Shown here: positions 47,759-56,327 of the stretch, piece after piece
Layout: every line of letters starts with the position of its first letter
Numbering within the stretch: the stretch's first letter is position 1
Source of the DNA: Serratia ureilytica
GTDB lineage: Bacteria; Pseudomonadota; Gammaproteobacteria; Enterobacterales; Enterobacteriaceae
Length of the DNA: 64,000 nt
Reading direction: 5' to 3'
Assembly (NCBI RefSeq): GCF_013375155.1
Contig: NZ_JABXOF010000011.1
Location: 124,001 to 188,000 of the forward strand
The notes under the pieces: generated by a model
The model's database searches: none
Told to the model about the DNA's origin: nothing
The model's input: the letters and a program-made list of their open reading frames with translations, nothing else
Program-made: the position numbers and the translations under genes

Positions 47759-48531
47759 GGGGATTCTCCGTGTGCGTGTAACAGCTGTGTCGGCAGCAGA
47801 TAGGGGTAGCCCTGCGGGCTGACGCCGTTTTCGATGCCGACGCCAAATACGCGAGACACCATCGGATGTCCCATCATCTGATGGGTATCGCCGTGGCAAA
47901 CGACGCGTCCGTGCGCGAGCAGCGTGAGTGAGTGGCAATAGCGCAGCGCCAATCCCAGATCGTGGATCACCAGCAGCGTGATGCAGCGGTGGCGCCGGCC
48001 GTAGTCGGCGATCTGATTGAGCACGCGCAGCTGGTGGTGGATATCCAGCGCGCTGGTGGGTTCGTCGAGCAAAATGATCTGCGGCTGAGAGACGAAGGCC
48101 TGAGCCAGCATCACCAACTGTCGCTGGCCGCCGCTGAGACGGTTGAAGGGGCGATCGGCGAGCGCGGAAATGCCGCATTCCGTAAGCGCCTGCTCGACCG
48201 CATCGGCCTGGGCGGCGCTGATGCGCCAGCTCAACTGGCGTACCTTGCCCAGCAGCACCATGTCAAAAGCGGTCAATGCCGAATCGCAGCGATTAAGCTG
48301 CGGCACATAGGCGATACGGCTGGTTTTCGGATCGAGAGGGCGCTCGCGGTAAGCGATCTCGCCGCTGCACGGCACCATGCGGTTAATCGCTTTCAGCAGC
48401 GTCGATTTGCCGGCGCCGTTGGGGCCGATGATGCCGCCGAGCTGCGCCTCCGGCCAGCTCAATGAAACGTCTGCCAATAGCGAGCGGCGATGCAGCGAGA
48501 CGCCGACGCGGGTGAGGGTCAGTTGAGTCAT
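47746..48531 (-). CDS. ABC transporter ATPase, siderophore/metallophore type (FecE-like)
   Basis: This 261-residue ATPase has Walker A GPNGAGKST (36-44), the signature LSGGQRQLVMLAQAF, Walker B IILLDEPTSALD and the switch histidine in LLVIHDLG. It is of the FecE/BtuD class that powers import of chelated metals. It overlaps the permease gene in ATGA and the cntL start by 13 bases, so it is part of one transcript. As I recall, a comparable set is named cntPQR in Yersinia pestis; I leave the symbol blank because the naming is from memory. Confidence 0.88.
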   Translation of the reverse strand: MTQLTLTRVGVSLHRRSLLADVSLSWPEAQLGGIIGPNGAGKSTLLKAINRMVPCSGEIAYRERPLDPKTSRIAYVPQLNRCDSALTAFDMVLLGKVRQLSWRISAAQADAVEQALTECGISALADRPFNRLSGGQRQLVMLAQAFVSQPQIILLDEPTSALDIHHQLRVLNQIADYGRRHRCITLLVIHDLGLALRYCHSLTLLAHGRVVCHGDTHQMMGHPMVSRVFGVGIENGVSPQGYPYLLPTQLLHAHGESPCTL

Positions 48532-49568
48532 GGGCGTTTAACCTGTCGAGTGACGAAGTAAAACAGCACCGGCACGCCGATCAGGGCGATAACGATGCCG
48601 ATGGGCACCACGCCGTTCGGCATCACCAGCTTGGCGACGATCGAGGCGCACAGCAGCAGCAGGCTGCCGCAGAGGGCGGAAATGCAGATCAGGTAGCGCT
48701 GATCCTCACCCACCAGAAAGCGGGCGAAATGCGGGGCGATCAGCCCGACGAACCCGATGGTGCCGACAAACGAGACCGAGGCGGCCGTCAGCAAGGTCGC
48801 CAGCAGAAAGGCCAGCTTGCGCAAGGCGCTGACATTGATGCCCAGCCCCTGGGCCTGCTCTTCGCCGGCGGACAGCGCCGTCAGCCGCCAGGCGAGCCGC
48901 AGACTGACGAACAGCGCGCACAGCAACACGACGCCGGTGATCGCCACGCCGTGCATATTGGCTTTGAGCAGGCTGCCGAACAGCCAAAAGACAATTTGCT
49001 GCATGGCTTCCGGCGAGGCCAGAAACAGCAGCAGCGATTGCAGCGACTGAAAGAAAAACAGCACCACGATGCCGCTCAACACTAATATTTGCGGCGTCAT
49101 GCCGCGGCGTTGTCCCAGCAGATAGACAGGCACGCAAGCCAACAGCGCCATCAGCGAAGCCAGCAGCGGCGTGCCCAGCGCCAACGCGCCGCCCAGGCTG
49201 AAGCCGGTGAGGATCGCCAGCGCCGCGCCGAACCCCGCCGCGGCAGAGATCCCCAGCGTATAGGGGCTGGCGAGGGGATTGGCCAGCACGGTCTGCATCA
49301 GCAGGCCCGCCAGCGCCAGGCTGGCGCCGACCACCAAGGCGGTGAGCGTCATCGGCAAGCGAATCGACCAGAAAACCGCCTGATGCAGTGCGTTGCCGGG
49401 GGCAGAGCCGGGCCAAAGCATCCGCACGATATCCGTGAGGCCAAGTTGCGCGGCGCCGACGGTGAGATCGATGGCGGTCGCCGCCAGCAGCGCGCCGAGC
49501 AGCGCCAGCGTCAATAGCCCGCGGCGCAGCCTGCGCCGTCGCAAAAACGCACGTCCTGTGTGGGCCAT
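48528..49568 (-). CDS. ABC transporter permease, FecCD family
   Basis: This 346-residue permease has about ten membrane segments. FecCD family marks include RLPMTLTALVVGASLALAG near residue 75, NPLASPYTLGISAAAGFGAA and GFVGLIAPHFARFLVGEDQR in the C-terminal third, the latter contacting the ATPase. A single permease gene implies a homodimer. It starts two bases after the binding protein stop. Confidence 0.9.
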   Translation of the reverse strand: MAHTGRAFLRRRRLRRGLLTLALLGALLAATAIDLTVGAAQLGLTDIVRMLWPGSAPGNALHQAVFWSIRLPMTLTALVVGASLALAGLLMQTVLANPLASPYTLGISAAAGFGAALAILTGFSLGGALALGTPLLASLMALLACVPVYLLGQRRGMTPQILVLSGIVVLFFFQSLQSLLLFLASPEAMQQIVFWLFGSLLKANMHGVAITGVVLLCALFVSLRLAWRLTALSAGEEQAQGLGINVSALRKLAFLLATLLTAASVSFVGTIGFVGLIAPHFARFLVGEDQRYLICISALCGSLLLLCASIVAKLVMPNGVVPIGIVIALIGVPVLFYFVTRQVKRP

Positions 49569-49570
49569 GG

Positions 49571-50662
49571 TTATTCTCCTTGCCAGCGTTGCAAGAAGAT
49601 GCCGTCCGCCTCTATCGGCAAATATTGATGGTAGAACTGCGCCAGATTGCGCGCGGGATCAACATCGGCAAACGCGGCGGGATAGAGCGCTTTTGCCAGA
49701 TACTGGACAAAGATAAAATCGTAAATCGTGCGCGCGCCGCCATGGTAAAGCGCATAAAGACGCTGATTTTTTACCGCCGGCAGTTGCGGCCATCCCGCCC
49801 GCCGGGCGTATTGCGTCAGGCGCGTCTGTAGGGGGGCTGCCTGCGTGCCGTAGCCCATCGGCACGGCGTTCGGCATGTTTTCCCAGTCGCCACCGGCGAG
49901 AAAAATCACCTCGGGCCGTCGGGTCAGGACATAGTCGGCGCGCAAGGGGGAAGGGCTGCCGACGACGCCGGCGGCGATATTGTCGGCGGCGGCCAGCTGC
50001 AGCAGCGGCCCCCAGATCGATGCGCCATAGCTGCTGCCGTACTCGCCGGGGCCCTTGTCCCCCAGCTCAATGTAGGTGACCGGCGGCGGCAGCTGCGCCT
50101 GGCGGATGCGCCGCCGGGTATCCTCGAGACTTTGGCGATATTCGTCGGCCAGCCGTTCCGCTCGCTCGGCGTGGCCCATCGCCTGGCCCATTAACCGGAT
50201 GCTGGCGAGCTTGACTTCAACGCCCTGATTGAAGTCGACGACGATGTAAGGAATGTTGAGCTGTTGCAGCACCGGCAGGTAGTTGGCGAAGCCGTCGAGC
50301 TGCCACTTCGCCAGGATCAGCAGGTCTGGTCGCGTGGTCAGCAGGCGTTCAAAATCGAAGCTCTGGTTATAGAGCGAACCGACATCGACCAGTTGAGCGA
50401 GCCGTGGCAGCGCCGCCTGATAGCGCGTCCATTGGCTGGCGCGCAACGCCCAGTCGCTTTTGGAGAAGGCGACGACCTGTTGATAACTCTCCGGGCCGTT
50501 CACCGCCAGAAAATCTTCGTAGTAAAAGCCGATATAGGCGCGCTGTGCGGGGGCGGCCAGGGTAACCTGGCGTCCTTCAACGTCGGTGAGGTGAATTTCA
50601 GCGTGCGCGACCTGGCAGAAAAGCAGCCACGTCGCCAGCATCCAGACGATACGCGATAACAT
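49571..50662 (-). CDS. Periplasmic metal-chelate binding protein (FepB/BtuF-like)
   Basis: This protein of about 363 residues has a signal peptide (cleavage near VAHAEIH) and a type III binding-protein fold, with TDVEGRQVTLAAPAQRAYIG at the N-terminus and LLTTRPDLLILAKW leading into the interdomain helix. It should deliver the metal-loaded metallophore, or another chelate, to the permease. I prefer ATG 50662, nine bases after AAAGGG; an ATG at 50671 sits directly against that sequence. It is the first gene of the operon, with a Zur-like palindrome 27 bp upstream of the start. Confidence 0.85.
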   Translation of the reverse strand: MLSRIVWMLATWLLFCQVAHAEIHLTDVEGRQVTLAAPAQRAYIGFYYEDFLAVNGPESYQQVVAFSKSDWALRASQWTRYQAALPRLAQLVDVGSLYNQSFDFERLLTTRPDLLILAKWQLDGFANYLPVLQQLNIPYIVVDFNQGVEVKLASIRLMGQAMGHAERAERLADEYRQSLEDTRRRIRQAQLPPPVTYIELGDKGPGEYGSSYGASIWGPLLQLAAADNIAAGVVGSPSPLRADYVLTRRPEVIFLAGGDWENMPNAVPMGYGTQAAPLQTRLTQYARRAGWPQLPAVKNQRLYALYHGGARTIYDFIFVQYLAKALYPAAFADVDPARNLAQFYHQYLPIEADGIFLQRWQGE

Positions 50663-50688
50663 GATTGACATCCCTTTACGATTAATTG

Positions 50689-50710
50689 TGATGTTATAAT
50701 GTAACAATTA
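50689..50710. promoter_or_regulatory. Zur-like box upstream of the metallophore operon
   Basis: TGATGTTATAATGTAACAATTA contains GTTA-N5-TAAC and resembles the enterobacterial Zur consensus (GATGTTATAATATAACATC type). It lies upstream of the first gene at a distance suited to promoter overlap, consistent with derepression in zinc shortage. It is visually less like a Fur box. Confidence 0.6.
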
Positions 50711-50909
50711 ATCGCGAGATTCAAACTTTCATCGCCGCTGAATCAGGCGGGGTATGATGAAACGCGCTGAGCGGATATTGGCCTATAAAGCGTGAGGATA
50801 ACGGTTCTCGTTGTCATGGCGTGCGGGCAAAGAAATTTTTCTGCAAAATCCCTCCGCCTTGCGCAACAATCGTTTACAATTTGCCAAATCCCGGTCGCGC
50901 GTCGTTTTT

Positions 50910-50924
50910 GTAAAGTTTCGTATT
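50910..50924 (+). promoter_or_regulatory. CpxR-like box upstream of htpX
   Basis: GTAAA-N5-GTATT resembles the CpxR consensus GTAAA-N5-GTAAA. htpX is a known Cpx regulon member in E. coli. The second half is degenerate. Confidence 0.5.
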
Positions 50925-51030
50925 TTTAGTAGGTTAATGGCGCGCAACTCTTGAAACTGTGACGAATGCCCATACGATCCAGGGTATCTGGACAGTGTTT
51001 TGTTAACATTTATGAGGAAGTAAACATTTT

Positions 51031-51909
51031 ATGATGCGTATAGCTCTGTTCCTGCTCACCAACCTGGCGGTGATGTTGGTTTTCGGGCTGGTGCTCAGCC
51101 TGACAGGAATCCAATCCAGTAGCGTTCAGGGCCTGATGATCATGGCCGGTCTGTTCGGCTTCGGCGGCGCTTTCGTGTCGTTGCTGATGTCCAAATGGAT
51201 GGCGCTGCGCTCCGTGGGCGGGGAAGTGATTGAACAGCCGCGTAACGAAACCGAAAACTGGCTGCTGGAAACGGTGCGCCGTCAATCGCAGCAGGCGGGC
51301 ATCGCCATGCCGCAGGTCGCTATCTACCACGCGCCGGACATCAACGCCTTCGCCACCGGCGCACGGCGCGACGCTTCGCTGGTCGCCGTCAGCACCGGCC
51401 TGCTGCAGAGCATGAGCCGCGACGAAGCGGAAGCGGTTATCGCGCACGAAATCAGCCACGTCGCCAACGGCGATATGGTGACCATGACCCTGATCCAGGG
51501 GATCGTGAACACCTTCGTCATCTTCATTTCGCGCCTGATCGCACAGGTTGCCGCCGGCTTCCTGGGCAACCGCGACGGTGAAGGGGAAGGCAACGGCAAC
51601 CCGATGATTTACTTCGCCGTGTCGATGGTGCTGGAACTGGTGTTCGGCATCCTGGCGAGCATCATCACCATGTGGTTCTCGCGTCACCGCGAATTCTATG
51701 CCGACGCCGGTTCCGCCAAACTGGTGGGCCGCGAGAAGATGATCGCCGCCTTGCAGCGTCTGAAAACCAGCTATGAACCGCAGGAAGCGGGCAGCATGAT
51801 GGCGTTCTGCATCAACGGCAAATCCAAGTCGTTCAGCGAGCTGTTCATGTCGCACCCGCCGCTCGACAAGCGCATCGAAGCGCTGCGCACCGGTCAGTAC
51901 CTGAAGTAA
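51031..51909 (+). CDS. htpX: Membrane metalloprotease HtpX
   Basis: This 292-residue inner-membrane M48 protease has two N-terminal membrane segments, the zinc motif H139-E140-ISH143 facing the cytoplasm, two more hydrophobic segments near 160-215 and the third zinc ligand in [15 protein letters not shown]. It degrades misfolded membrane proteins together with FtsH. Length and positions match E. coli HtpX (293). The upstream CpxR-like box fits envelope stress control. Confidence 0.96.
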   Translation: MMRIALFLLTNLAVMLVFGLVLSLTGIQSSSVQGLMIMAGLFGFGGAFVSLLMSKWMALRSVGGEVIEQPRNETENWLLETVRRQSQQAGIAMPQVAIYHAPDINAFATGARRDASLVAVSTGLLQSMSRDEAEAVIAHEISHVANGDMVTMTLIQGIVNTFVIFISRLIAQVAAGFLGNRDGEGEGNGNPMIYFAVSMVLELVFGILASIITMWFSRHREFYADAGSAKLVGREKMIAALQRLKTSYEPQEAGSMMAFCINGKSKSFSELFMSHPPLDKRIEALRTGQYLK

Positions 51910-51925
51910 TCGGCTGAATGAAATG

Positions 51926-51953
51926 AAAAACCCCGGCTTGCCGGGGTTTTTTT
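51926..51953 (+). terminator. Rho-independent terminator after htpX
   Basis: The stem AACCCCGG/CCGGGGTT is followed by seven T residues. Confidence 0.92.
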
Positions 51954-52027
51954 ATGGCATGCCTGAACCGCTATTTCAGTGGCGGCGACGGATTCAGCAA
52001 TGAAATTCGGCAATGAATGGGATGAGC

Positions 52028-52154
52028 GCTTCAGCGAAGTTTGCGGGCGTTAATGCCGTGCAGCAGCGCCCGAAGTCGCTGAAGCCCACCTGCAAACCGC
52101 GTCTTTCGGCCTCTCAGCCTGGGCTGGCGCGGTGCCAGATCACCCGGTGAGAGG
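52028..52154. other. Structured intergenic element of unknown function
   Basis: Nested perfect inverted repeats fill this region. The first hairpin pairs GCTTCAGCGA (52028-52037) with TCGCTGAAGC (52076-52085), with an inner GGGCG/CGCCC stem. The second pairs CCTCTCA (52110-52116) with TGAGAGG (52148-52154) around an inner CTGGC/GCCAG stem (52124-52138). A minus-strand frame of about 30 codons without a start signal also crosses it. It could be a small RNA, an mRNA-stabilising element or a dispersed repeat unit; I cannot tell which. Confidence 0.45.
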
Positions 52155-52247
52155 GCAAGCCGCATCGGGCCCGGTCACGACCGCCTGTTTGGCTTTGGAA
52201 GCGTATGTTATATGCTTTGGCACAATGACATTTGTCCCTGAGGCCCT

Positions 52248-52955
52248 ATGAAAATCAACCACCTTCCCTTACTCAACGGTGATGAGGTGTCGGCGCGCCT
52301 GGCCGCATTGGCTGGCGGTGTCGCCGATGCGGTTGCGGAATTGTTGAACCGGCATGATGACGATGATGAGCCACCGGTTATTCGCTGGCATTCAGGCGAT
52401 CTGCGCCAGCCGGCGTTTTTCCCCGACGAGCACGACGGCCACGATTACGATTACCTGATCGTGGACGGCGATGTGATCGTGGAGAGATGCCTGGCGGTGT
52501 CACCGCAGCGAGAGGACGGCGGCATTGTCGTGCTGGGGCGGCTGCAGGCGGATACGCTGATTTGCTGGGGCGGGCTGGTCGTGCGTGACGATGTCCGCAT
52601 ACGCCATGCCTATTGCAGCTCAGGAAACGACGGCGCGTTCGTGGTGGGGGGAGACCTGACCGCGCTCACCCTGGTAGAAACGGGGGAGTTTATCCATGTT
52701 CATGGCGATCTCGACGCGCGATGTCTCGCTTCGTTGCAGAACTTCGTTCAGGTTGACGGAGAAACGCGCTGCGACTGCCGCATCGACAGCGCGCAGTCCG
52801 AAGATCTGATAAAGCGCATGTTCGCCCCCGGCCTGCTCAAGGCCTTCGAGGGGATGGATAACGACGGCCAACGCCTTGTTGGCTGGTATCCGGATGACGA
52901 CGCCTATTTAGCCTGTTTACGACAAGGCCGCAGCCCGTTGAGGTGCGGCGACTGA
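52248..52955 (+). CDS. Hypothetical protein, likely beta-solenoid
   Basis: This 235-residue soluble protein has no signal peptide. Its central part (about residues 70-190) is a run of short alternating strands with repeated spacing (YLIVDGDVIVERCLAV, GIVVLGRLQADTLICWGGL, GAFVVGGDLTALTLVE, FIHVHGDLDARCLASL), the look of a right-handed beta-solenoid such as in polymer-forming (bactofilin-like) proteins. The N-terminal part is acidic (HDDDDEPPVIRW). I do not recognise a named family. GTCCCTGAGGCCCT precedes the ATG. It lies between htpX and yebQ and is not part of an obvious operon. Confidence 0.65.
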   Translation: MKINHLPLLNGDEVSARLAALAGGVADAVAELLNRHDDDDEPPVIRWHSGDLRQPAFFPDEHDGHDYDYLIVDGDVIVERCLAVSPQREDGGIVVLGRLQADTLICWGGLVVRDDVRIRHAYCSSGNDGAFVVGGDLTALTLVETGEFIHVHGDLDARCLASLQNFVQVDGETRCDCRIDSAQSEDLIKRMFAPGLLKAFEGMDNDGQRLVGWYPDDDAYLACLRQGRSPLRCGD

Positions 52956-53059
52956 CGCCTGGCCTGCCATGCTCCCGGCACCGCACCCGACGCGGCCCGG
53001 CCGCCAGTGCTGGCCCCGTCGGTTTTACAATCGATGAGGGCTCGGCTCTTTTATGTGCG

Positions 53060-54454
53060 CTATTTCACCTCGCGGCTGGGCTGCGCCGTTTGCGTCGTCG
53101 GTTGAGTGATGCGCAGGCTGCTGACGGCCGCCGCCAGGGTGGCGAACACCCCAGCCAGGATCAGTGAAGCGTGGGTGCCGGAGGCCGGGAACAGGTTGAA
53201 CATCAGCGCCACCAGGGCGGCTCCCGAGGTTTGTCCCAGCAGACGGGCAGTGCCCAGCATGCCGCTGGCGCCGCCGCTGCGGTTGCGCGGTGCGGCGGAG
53301 ATGATGGTGTGGTTGTTGGGCGACTGGAACAGGCCGAAACCGGCGCCGCACAGCACCATGCGCCAGATGATGTCCATATTCGACGGCGCCGCGGGCAGCA
53401 GCGCCAGCGAGAACAGCCCGAGCGCGAACACCGCCAGCCCGATGCAGCCCAGCAGGCCGGCATGCACGCGTTCCACCAACCGGCCGGCGATCGGGGCCAT
53501 CACCACGATCGCCAGCGGCCACGGCGTCAGCAGCAGCCCGGTCGCCACCTCGTCGCGGCCCAATGCGCTTTGCAAGAAGAACGGCAGCGACACCATCGCC
53601 AGCATTTGCGCGGCAAACGAGCAGATTGAGGTGCCCATCGACAGGGCGAAGATCGGAATGCGCAGCAGATCGACCGGCAGCAACGGAAATTCCTGGCGCA
53701 GCTGGCGGCGCACGAACAGCGCGCCAATCGCCAGCAGCGCGGCGATCTCGCTGAAGATCAGCGTCAGGCTCTGGCCCTGGGCGAAGCCGCTGATGGCGGT
53801 GATCAGCAGGCCGAAGGTCAGCGCATTCAGCACGGCGCTGGTGGGATCGAAACGGCGGTTATCGCTTTTTTGGCCGTTGGCCGGCAGGAATTTCATCCCC
53901 AGCAGCAGCGCGACGATGCCGATCGGCAGGTTGATGGCGAACAGCCATTGCCAGGACGCGACCGACAGGATAGCGGCCGCCACCGTCGGCCCGGCCGCCG
54001 AGGAGCAGGCGACGATCAGCGAGTTGATGCCCATGCCGCGGCCGAGAAAACGCTGCGGGTAGATGATGCGGATCAGCGCGGTGTTGACGCTCATGATGGC
54101 GGCGGCGCCAAAGCCCTGCAGCACGCGGGCGATGGTCAGGGTGAGCAGCGAGTCGGACAGGGCGCAGAACAGTGAGGTGATGCTGAACACCAGCAATCCA
54201 GCCTGATAGATGCGGCGATAGCCGACCAGATCGCCGAGCGACGCCAGCGACAGCAAAGAGACGGTGATCGCCAGTTGATAGGCGTTAACCACCCAGATGG
54301 AACTGGCCGGACTGGCGTTGAGATCGCGCGCGATGGTGGGCAGCGCCACGTTGGCTATCGCGCCGTCGAGCACGGATACGGTAATGCCGAGGGCGATGGC
54401 GAGGATCGCCCCATAGCGTTGCGGGACGGGGAGGCCGTCGGAACAAGGACGCAT
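53060..54454 (-). CDS. yebQ: MFS transporter YebQ (DHA2 family)
   Basis: This 464-residue inner-membrane protein has about 14 hydrophobic segments and the DHA2 motifs VLDGAIANVALPTIARDLNA, ARVLQGFGAAAIMSVNTALI and GAGFGLFQSPNNHTIISAAP. It follows E. coli YebQ closely throughout (DGLPVPQRYGAILAIALG at the start). The substrate is unknown; multidrug efflux is presumed from the family. It is divergent from kdgR, as in E. coli, with a 230-bp gap that probably contains both promoters. Confidence 0.9.
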   Translation of the reverse strand: MRPCSDGLPVPQRYGAILAIALGITVSVLDGAIANVALPTIARDLNASPASSIWVVNAYQLAITVSLLSLASLGDLVGYRRIYQAGLLVFSITSLFCALSDSLLTLTIARVLQGFGAAAIMSVNTALIRIIYPQRFLGRGMGINSLIVACSSAAGPTVAAAILSVASWQWLFAINLPIGIVALLLGMKFLPANGQKSDNRRFDPTSAVLNALTFGLLITAISGFAQGQSLTLIFSEIAALLAIGALFVRRQLRQEFPLLPVDLLRIPIFALSMGTSICSFAAQMLAMVSLPFFLQSALGRDEVATGLLLTPWPLAIVVMAPIAGRLVERVHAGLLGCIGLAVFALGLFSLALLPAAPSNMDIIWRMVLCGAGFGLFQSPNNHTIISAAPRNRSGGASGMLGTARLLGQTSGAALVALMFNLFPASGTHASLILAGVFATLAAAVSSLRITQPTTQTAQPSREVK

Positions 54455-54684
54455 GCAGGTCTCAGCGGTATTTATTCAGGAGAGTATTATCATGCTAATC
54501 ATATTCGCCTGCGATTGCATGCCCCTTGTCCGCTTAATTGTAAACGGCGGTGAGCGGCAGGCGGTTATTCATTTGGCTTCAATCGCTTAGCCTTCAGCTG
54601 CGTTGCGCGTCGCGATCTGTTCCGATTATACTGAAACCCTTGTTTAAATTTCCTGAAACAAAACCGTTAAGTAGGGTATTCGCC

Positions 54685-55476
54685 ATGGCTAACGCAGATT
54701 CAGACAAGCAACCGGATGCCGTCTCATCCGTGATGAAAGTGTTCGGCATTTTGCAGGCGCTCGGCGATGAGCGCGAGATAGGCATTACCGAACTGTCCCA
54801 GCGGGTGATGATGTCTAAAAGCACCGTCTACCGGTTTCTGCAGACCATGAAAGCGCTGGGTTACGTTTCACAGGAGGGCGAGACGGAAAAGTATGCGCTG
54901 ACGCTCAAGCTGTTCGAACTGGGCGCCAAATCGTTGCAGAACGTCGATCTGATCCGTAGCGCCGACGTGCAGATGCGCGAGCTGTCGAATCATACCCGTG
55001 AAACCATCCACCTCGGCGCCCTGGACGAGGATGGCATCGTCTACATCCATAAGATCGACGCGATGTACAACCTGCGCATGTATTCGCGCATCGGCCGCCG
55101 CAACCCGCTGCACAGCACCGCCATCGGCAAGGTGCTGCTGGCCTGGCGCGAGCGGGATGAGGTGGCGCAGATCCTGTCGCAGATTGAATTTACCCGCAGC
55201 ACCGAGCATACCCTGACCAGCGCCGCCGAACTGTTGCCGGTGCTGGATCGGGTGCGTGCGCAGGGATACGGCGAAGATGCCGAAGAGCAAGAAGCGGGGA
55301 TCCGCTGCATCGCGGTACCGGTTTTTGACAGGTTCGGGGTGGCGATCGCCGGGCTGAGCATCTCTTTCCCGACGCTGCGCTTTTCCGAAGCGGCGCGGGA
55401 GGAGTATGTGGCGTTGCTGCACGTCGCCGCCCGACGCATTTCCGAACAGCAGGGCTATCACGACTACCCGTTCTGA
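54685..55476 (+). CDS. kdgR: Pectin/hexuronate catabolism repressor KdgR, IclR family
   Basis: This 263-residue regulator has an N-terminal winged helix-turn-helix (about 15-75; GITELSQRVMMSKSTVYRFL) and an IclR effector domain (about 90-260; RETIHLGALDEDGIVYIHKI). KdgR represses genes for 2-keto-3-deoxygluconate and pectin breakdown in enterobacteria and responds to KDG. ATG 54685 gives the exact E. coli length; the frame runs further upstream without a signal. No pectinase or kdu genes are in the window, so it acts on distant targets. Confidence 0.94.
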   Translation: MANADSDKQPDAVSSVMKVFGILQALGDEREIGITELSQRVMMSKSTVYRFLQTMKALGYVSQEGETEKYALTLKLFELGAKSLQNVDLIRSADVQMRELSNHTRETIHLGALDEDGIVYIHKIDAMYNLRMYSRIGRRNPLHSTAIGKVLLAWRERDEVAQILSQIEFTRSTEHTLTSAAELLPVLDRVRAQGYGEDAEEQEAGIRCIAVPVFDRFGVAIAGLSISFPTLRFSEAAREEYVALLHVAARRISEQQGYHDYPF

Positions 55477-55490
55477 CCTGCGTTTCGATG

Positions 55491-55526
55491 AGCAAGGCGC
55501 CGCCATGACGGCGCCTTGCTGTTATT
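55491..55526 (+). terminator. Terminator after kdgR
   Basis: The perfect stem AGCAAGGCGCC/GGCGCCTTGCT is followed by GTTATTTT. It also reaches the stop codon of convergent phnV. Confidence 0.75.
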
Positions 55527-56325
55527 TTGCGCCGGGCGTCAGCCGCTGAGAAATCCGCTCCAGCACCAACATCAGCAACAGCGTGGCCGCCACCAGGATC
55601 ATGGTCAGCGTTGCGCCATTGGCGATGCTGCCGCGATCGGTCAGGCTGAAGATCGTGACTGGCAGCGTCGCCCAGCTCGGCGGGTAGATCATCATGGTCG
55701 CGCCCAGCTCCCCCATCGACAGCGACAGGCTGAGCGCGAAGGCGGAGATCATGTAGGGGGCGATCATCGGCAGGGTGACGTGGCGCAGGCGAAACAGCGG
55801 CGAAGCGCCCAGGCTGGCGGCGACGTTCTCGTAGTCGTCAGGCAGCCGGGTCAGCCCGGCCATGACGTTGCCGAAGGTAAAGGCGGAAATCAGCACGAAG
55901 TGGGCGGCGGGCACGATCAGGAAGGTGCCGTTCATCTGCAGCGGCCCCTGGCTGAACGCCACCAGCATCCCCAAACCGATAGAGACCGAAGGCACCGCGC
56001 TGGGAATGAAAAACAGCGTGCCCAGCAGCCGTCGGCCGCGTTCAGGCACGTGGCGCAGCGCCAACGCCGCCCAGGTGCCGCACAACAACGCGAACAGGCT
56101 GGCGCTGAAACCGATAGCCAGACTGGCGATCAGTGCGTCCCAGGAGGCGCCGCTGAACGCCTGGCGGAAGTGGCTGAGGGTGAAGCCGCTCGGCAGCACG
56201 CCGCTCCACTGTTCACTGAGGCTGGACATCAGGATCACCGCCAGCGGCAGGCAGAAGAACAGGGCGAACAGCGTGACCGCCAGTGTGCAGGTCAGGGTGC
56301 GTCCGGTGCGAGACCAAATCAACAT
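55522..56325 (-). CDS. phnV: 2-aminoethylphosphonate ABC transporter permease PhnV
   Basis: This 267-residue permease has six membrane segments and the binding-protein-dependent transport loop (ASLGASPLFRLRHVTLPMIA, about residues 165-185) that contacts the ATPase. It is the second of two permeases for 2-aminoethylphosphonate import. It starts two bases after phnU stops and ends the phnSTUV operon. Identification rests on the family and on the phnRSTUV-WX context. Confidence 0.9.
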   Translation of the reverse strand: MLIWSRTGRTLTCTLAVTLFALFFCLPLAVILMSSLSEQWSGVLPSGFTLSHFRQAFSGASWDALIASLAIGFSASLFALLCGTWAALALRHVPERGRRLLGTLFFIPSAVPSVSIGLGMLVAFSQGPLQMNGTFLIVPAAHFVLISAFTFGNVMAGLTRLPDDYENVAASLGASPLFRLRHVTLPMIAPYMISAFALSLSLSMGELGATMMIYPPSWATLPVTIFSLTDRGSIANGATLTMILVAATLLLMLVLERISQRLTPGAK

Positions 56326-56327
56326 CG

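Noticed and set aside
50689-50710. Fur box in front of the metallophore operon
   Set aside because: The sequence lacks the GATAAT hexamer triplet of Fur sites and fits the Zur pattern better; a Fur role is not excluded experimentally.
52021-52130. Minus-strand short frame across the structured element
   Set aside because: It has no ribosome-binding site and an in-frame stop directly upstream; the inverted repeats explain the region better.
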